Assembly: GCA_030616825.1 (NCBI GenBank)
Contig: JAUWWO010000005.1
Span: forward strand, 1 to 9,659
Length of the DNA: 9,659 nt
Direction: 5' to 3'
Source: Candidatus Margulisiibacteriota bacterium
GTDB taxonomy: Bacteria; Margulisbacteria; WOR-1; JAUWWO01
In this document: in pieces, positions 6,002-9,659 of the stretch
How the letters are laid out: the number at the start of each line of letters is the position of its first letter
Position numbering within the stretch: position 1 is the stretch's first letter
Position numbers and translations under genes: made by a program
The notes under the pieces: generated by a model
Database searches by the model: none
Told to the model about the DNA's origin: nothing
What the model saw: only the letters and a program-made list of their open reading frames with translations

Positions 6002-6580
6002 ATGTATTTAATAGTAGGCTTGGGAAATCCCGGTAAGGAGTACGAGAATACCCGACATAATATCGGATTCAGGGTCCTTGAGGAGGTTGCTCCAAGGGTT
6101 GGTGTGGGAGAGCTAAAATACAAACTTAAGTGCATGGCCCTTGTTGCAGATGGGAAATTAAAGGATCACAAACTAATACTTGCCGAGCCTCAGACATTTA
6201 TGAACCTAAGCGGGGAGGCGGTAGACGCCCTTCTTCGGTGGTATAAGATTTCTGCGGATCACCTGATAGTTTTGTATGATGATGTTGATGTCGATCTTGG
6301 CCAGATCCGGGTTAAGCTTGGTGGAAGCTCTGCAGGGCACCACGGAATTGAATCCATAATGAATAAAATAAAAACTGCTGAATTCATAAGGGTAAGGGTG
6401 GGTATTGGAAGAAGTGATCTTTTGGGGGACGTAACTGATTATGTACTTGAAGAGATCCCCCTTTCACAGAAGTCCGTTCTGGATAAGGCGATCCTCAATG
6501 CTGTGGATGCCACTCTTTCTATCGTAACAGAGGGAATGGAGACCGCAAAGGCCAAATTCAACCGGATGAGGGCCTCGTAG
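6002..6580 (+). CDS. pth: Peptidyl-tRNA hydrolase
   Basis: Cytoplasmic enzyme that cleaves the ester bond of peptidyl-tRNA dropped from stalled ribosomes, recycling tRNA. The 192-residue length is normal. Family motifs are all present: YLIVGLGNPGKEYENTRHNIGF at the N-terminus with Asn9 and the catalytic His19, EPQTFMNLSG with Asn68, LYDDVDVDLG with Asp93, and the GGSSAGHHGIESI loop. In that loop His114 stands where E. coli Pth has Asn (GHNG); the loop varies in the family, so activity is still expected. The ATG at 6002 follows an extended -10 promoter so closely that the message may lack a leader. The downstream mfd begins 49 bases after the stop with no terminator between. A pth-mfd pair is a common arrangement in several bacterial phyla. 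Confidence 0.97.
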   Translation: MYLIVGLGNPGKEYENTRHNIGFRVLEEVAPRVGVGELKYKLKCMALVADGKLKDHKLILAEPQTFMNLSGEAVDALLRWYKISADHLIVLYDDVDVDLGQIRVKLGGSSAGHHGIESIMNKIKTAEFIRVRVGIGRSDLLGDVTDYVLEEIPLSQKSVLDKAILNAVDATLSIVTEGMETAKAKFNRMRAS

Positions 6581-6629
6581 AAATTTAACTTCACATTTGT
6601 TACACTTTTACTGCATCTTGAGGTGTCTG

Positions 6630-9600
6630 ATGTCTTTATATGGTCTTACTGAATATTTAAGTTCAACACTTCAAATAAGGCATATTGCAGAAGCTTTAGG
6701 CAAAGGGATTGGGAAAACCATTCTTTGCGGAGTAACTGGTTCTGCAAGAAGTGCTTCTCTTGCAGCAGTTCTCAGCTTAATCTCAAAGCCAGCGGTCATT
6801 GTTATGGCAAGTCCTGAAGAATCGGAGCGGATTTATAAGGAGCTCAAGGTTTTACTCCCCGAAAGAAAGAATTCATTTCCAGGAGCAGAAAGCATCTTCC
6901 TCTTCCCCTCCCCGGATACGATCCCCTATGAGAAACTTTCTCCAAGTAAAGACTTGATAGGGGAGCGTCTTGAGATTTTGGATAAACTCATTACCGGGCA
7001 GCAGTTAATTATTGTCTCTACTGTAAAGGGAGTTATATCTAGAACTATACCTCCTGAAGTACTTCTGTCCTCTAGAATTGAACTGTTTAAGGCGATGAGA
7101 GCCAAAATCCGTGCCATATCTGAGAAGCTCATATGTATAGGTTATAAGAGGGTAGATATAGTAGGCGAGCGCGGTGAGTTTTCTGTTCGGGGTGGCATTC
7201 TTGATGTTTTCCCTTCAACTGGGTTACATCCTGTAAGAGCTGATTTTTTGGGTGATGAGTTAGAAGCCCTTAAATTTTTTGATGTTACATCCCAGAGGTC
7301 TATCTTTGAGCTTGACCAGGTGACCGTCCTTCCTTCTCGAGAAGCAGTTGTAACAAAGAATGTTGCGGCGAAAATAAAAAGAATCAAGGCTGAGGACGAA
7401 GGACTTCTCCGACTCTCGAATATGGATTATTTTGAGGGAATGGAATATTATTTGCCACTTTTATATGATGGGTTTCCGACCCTTTTTGATTACCTCAAGT
7501 CAGGAACAGTTGCTGCCATCGATGATGAAATTCAAATAAAGCTTGCTCTGAGAAATCTAATCGATGAAGCTCTGAAAACAAAGTCAGATGAGGAAACATT
7601 GAAGGCAAAGAGAATAAAACTTTCAGGTCCTCCTTACTTATCCGAAAAGAAACTGGAGAGGAATTTATCAAAGGCGCCTCTTTTGGAGATCGCTGGACTT
7701 ACTTATATAGAAGAAACAAAGAGAAAAAACGTGGTTACAATGGATTTTGCGACTCCAGAAAGTTTTGTATTGAAGGCTGAAGCGATGATAGCTGAACTGC
7801 GGAAGGCTTCTCAAGGGAGGGTTTTAATTGTAAGCAAACAAGGAAAGAGAGTGCTGGAACTTTTAGGAGATGCTGGTGTTGAAGGTGCCTTTGTAGAGGA
7901 TCTAGTAGCTCTCCCAAAGTCGGGAATCACTGTGGTTTCCGGAGAACTTTCGCAAGGTTTTACATTGACTCAGGACAAACTTCTTGTATTAACCGATAGG
8001 GAAATATTTGGTGAGCGGTTAATAAAAGGGACTTTTAAGGTTGTTCCTTCCGAAGGTATTGATAGCTCTCTACTTGTAGATCTTTCTCCTGGTGACTATG
8101 TAGTTCACGAGAATTACGGCATAGGAATATACAGAGGTCCTGAGCGTCTTAATATTGACGGAATAGAACAGGAATATCTTTTAATTGAATATGCGGATAG
8201 CGATAAATTGTATGTTCCTCTTTCACAGATGGGTTTGGTCCAGAAGTATTCCTCTTCCGGAGAGTATGTTCCTAAAATTGGGAGACTTGGCGGAAGAGAG
8301 TGGACAAGAGCAAAGAAAAAAGCCATGGAATCACTTGAGGATTTAACAGCAGATCTGCTTGATCTTTATGCTACAAGGGAGATATCTTCTGGTTTTGCGT
8401 ACCCTAAAGATACACTCTGGCAGGTAGAGCTTGAGTCTGGTTTTCCATATGAGGAAACTGCTGATCAAAGGAAAGCAATTACAGGGGTAAAGGAAGATAT
8501 GGAATCTCCTCGGCCAATGGACAGACTTATTTGTGGAGATGTGGGCTATGGAAAGACAGAGGTAGCACTGCGAGCTGCTTTCAAAGCAGCATCTGCAGGT
8601 AAACAGGTAGCGATCCTTGTCCCCACAACCATACTTGCAGAACAGCATTATAATAACTTTAAAGAAAGGTTTACTCCATTCCCCATAGTTATTGAGATGC
8701 TCTCCAGATTCCGTTCGAAGAGAGAGCAGAAGGAGATAATTGAAAGACTGGCTATCGGTGGCATTGATTGTATTATCGGGACTCACAGGCTTCTTCAGCG
8801 AGATGTAAGATTTAAGGATTTAGGTCTTGTTATCATAGATGAGGAACAAAGATTTGGAGTAACACACAAGGAAAAGTTGAAAAAACTTCGAAAAACTGTT
8901 GATATTATAACCATGACGGCGACGCCGATCCCGAGGACACTTTATATGTCGCTTTCCGGTGCAAGGGACATGAGTATGATAGCAACCCCACCCCTTGATA
9001 GATCTCCAATAAAGACATATGTAATGGAGTGGAGCAAGCAGGCAATTAGGAAGGCAATCCTTCGGGAGCTTGAGCGTGGCGGGCAGGTTTATTATGTTTA
9101 TAATTTTGTCGAGGATATAGAAGCTGTGGCAGAGGCTATCAAGCGACTCGTCCCCACGGCAAGGGTGGCCATAGCTCATGGGCAGATGGAGGAAGGCCTC
9201 CTTGAGAAGACAATGTTAGATTTTATGGCTGGGCTCTTTGATGTACTGCTGTGTACCACTATCATTGAGTCCGGGATCGATATACCAAATGTAAACACCA
9301 TAATAATAGATCATGCAAGCAGCTTTGGTTTGGCTCAGCTTTATCAGCTCAGGGGAAGGGTGGGCAGATCTTCTGCTCGAGCTTATGCATATCTTCTGTA
9401 TCACAAAGAAGATCTTCTAACCGGCACTTCAATTGAAAGGCTTCGGGCTATAAGGGAGTTTACCTCCCTTGGTTCTGGATATAGACTTGCCCTTCGTGAT
9501 CTTGAGATCCGGGGAGCTGGAAATCTCCTGGGAAGACAGCAACATGGGCACATGCTTGCGCTGGGATTTGATCTTTATTGTGATCTCATGGAGAAGGCAA

Positions 9601-9659
9601 TAGCCAAAGCCAAAGGGGTGAGCGAGGTCTCTCCAAAAGAGATAGTGATCGATATAAAA
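6630..9659 (+). CDS. mfd: Transcription-repair coupling factor Mfd, 3' end outside window
   Basis: ATP-driven translocase that removes RNA polymerase stalled at DNA lesions and recruits UvrA for nucleotide excision repair. The frame is open for 1010 codons to the window edge with no stop; full-length proteins have about 1050-1200 residues, so only the C-terminal UvrA-masking domain is missing. Domains in order: the UvrB-like N-terminal region, with PSPDTIPYEKLSP (94-106) and GERGEFSVRGGILDVFP (179-195); the middle domain; the polymerase-interacting CarD-like domain (about 485-545, SPGDYVVHENYGIGIY); and the RecG-like motor. The motor carries Walker A GDVGYGKTE (636-644), DEEQ (737-740), TATPIPRT (763-770), LYQLRGRVGRS (904-914), and the TRG-type region REFTSLGSGYRLALRDLEI onward (942-973). 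The ATG at 6630 is preceded by GAGGTG (6620-6625). It is probably co-transcribed with pth. Nothing in the visible part looks degenerate. Confidence 0.98.
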   Translation, partial: MSLYGLTEYLSSTLQIRHIAEALGKGIGKTILCGVTGSARSASLAAVLSLISKPAVIVMASPEESERIYKELKVLLPERKNSFPGAESIFLFPSPDTIPYEKLSPSKDLIGERLEILDKLITGQQLIIVSTVKGVISRTIPPEVLLSSRIELFKAMRAKIRAISEKLICIGYKRVDIVGERGEFSVRGGILDVFPSTGLHPVRADFLGDELEALKFFDVTSQRSIFELDQVTVLPSREAVVTKNVAAKIKRIKAEDEGLLRLSNMDYFEGMEYYLPLLYDGFPTLFDYLKSGTVAAIDDEIQIKLALRNLIDEALKTKSDEETLKAKRIKLSGPPYLSEKKLERNLSKAPLLEIAGLTYIEETKRKNVVTMDFATPESFVLKAEAMIAELRKASQGRVLIVSKQGKRVLELLGDAGVEGAFVEDLVALPKSGITVVSGELSQGFTLTQDKLLVLTDREIFGERLIKGTFKVVPSEGIDSSLLVDLSPGDYVVHENYGIGIYRGPERLNIDGIEQEYLLIEYADSDKLYVPLSQMGLVQKYSSSGEYVPKIGRLGGREWTRAKKKAMESLEDLTADLLDLYATREISSGFAYPKDTLWQVELESGFPYEETADQRKAITGVKEDMESPRPMDRLICGDVGYGKTEVALRAAFKAASAGKQVAILVPTTILAEQHYNNFKERFTPFPIVIEMLSRFRSKREQKEIIERLAIGGIDCIIGTHRLLQRDVRFKDLGLVIIDEEQRFGVTHKEKLKKLRKTVDIITMTATPIPRTLYMSLSGARDMSMIATPPLDRSPIKTYVMEWSKQAIRKAILRELERGGQVYYVYNFVEDIEAVAEAIKRLVPTARVAIAHGQMEEGLLEKTMLDFMAGLFDVLLCTTIIESGIDIPNVNTIIIDHASSFGLAQLYQLRGRVGRSSARAYAYLLYHKEDLLTGTSIERLRAIREFTSLGSGYRLALRDLEIRGAGNLLGRQQHGHMLALGFDLYCDLMEKAIAKAKGVSEVSPKEIVIDIK

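Noticed and set aside
8343..9179. Two long minus-strand open frames (8343-8786 and 8820-9179) under mfd
   Set aside because: The + frame carries all helicase motifs without a break; the reverse translations are Cys- and Leu-rich nonsense with no domain pattern.

Overview
The window reads as chromosome of a Gram-negative-type bacterium of moderate G+C, probably from an uncultivated lineage. The evidence is lipoprotein and signal-peptide exports, a probable outer-membrane barrel protein, a pth-mfd housekeeping pair, and glycan-handling genes assembled in an unusual way. The phylum cannot be fixed from the sequence. Omnitrophota- or Margulisbacteria-like groups are a guess from style only. All genes are on the + strand, packed tightly, with no tRNA, rRNA, CRISPR array or insertion sequence visible.

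Bases 2-4107 hold the end of a sugar-uptake operon: the 3' part of a MalF-type ABC permease, a complete MalG-type permease, and an exported family 26 glycoside hydrolase with a C-terminal family 9-like carbohydrate-binding domain. A clear rho-independent terminator (4126-4160) closes it. The binding protein and ATPase are not in the window and may lie to the left. The remarkable point is the MalG-type permease: a seven-bladed beta-propeller of about 315 residues is inserted in its first periplasmic loop, between membrane segments 1 and 2. The reading frame is continuous through both junctions.

Bases 4161-5925 hold a second unit with its own likely promoter (4232-4261). It encodes a probable lipoprotein carrying a carbohydrate-binding-type jelly roll, followed by a predicted secreted beta-rich, barrel-like protein that is a tandem duplication of a ~140-residue unit. 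Together with the first operon this suggests a module that binds, cuts and imports a polysaccharide, with beta-mannan or a related beta-glycan as the most likely substrate class.

Bases 6002-9659 hold the housekeeping pair: pth (peptidyl-tRNA hydrolase), with an extended -10 promoter placed so close that the transcript may be leaderless, and mfd (transcription-repair coupling factor). mfd is open for 1010 codons and runs off the right edge, lacking only its C-terminal domain.
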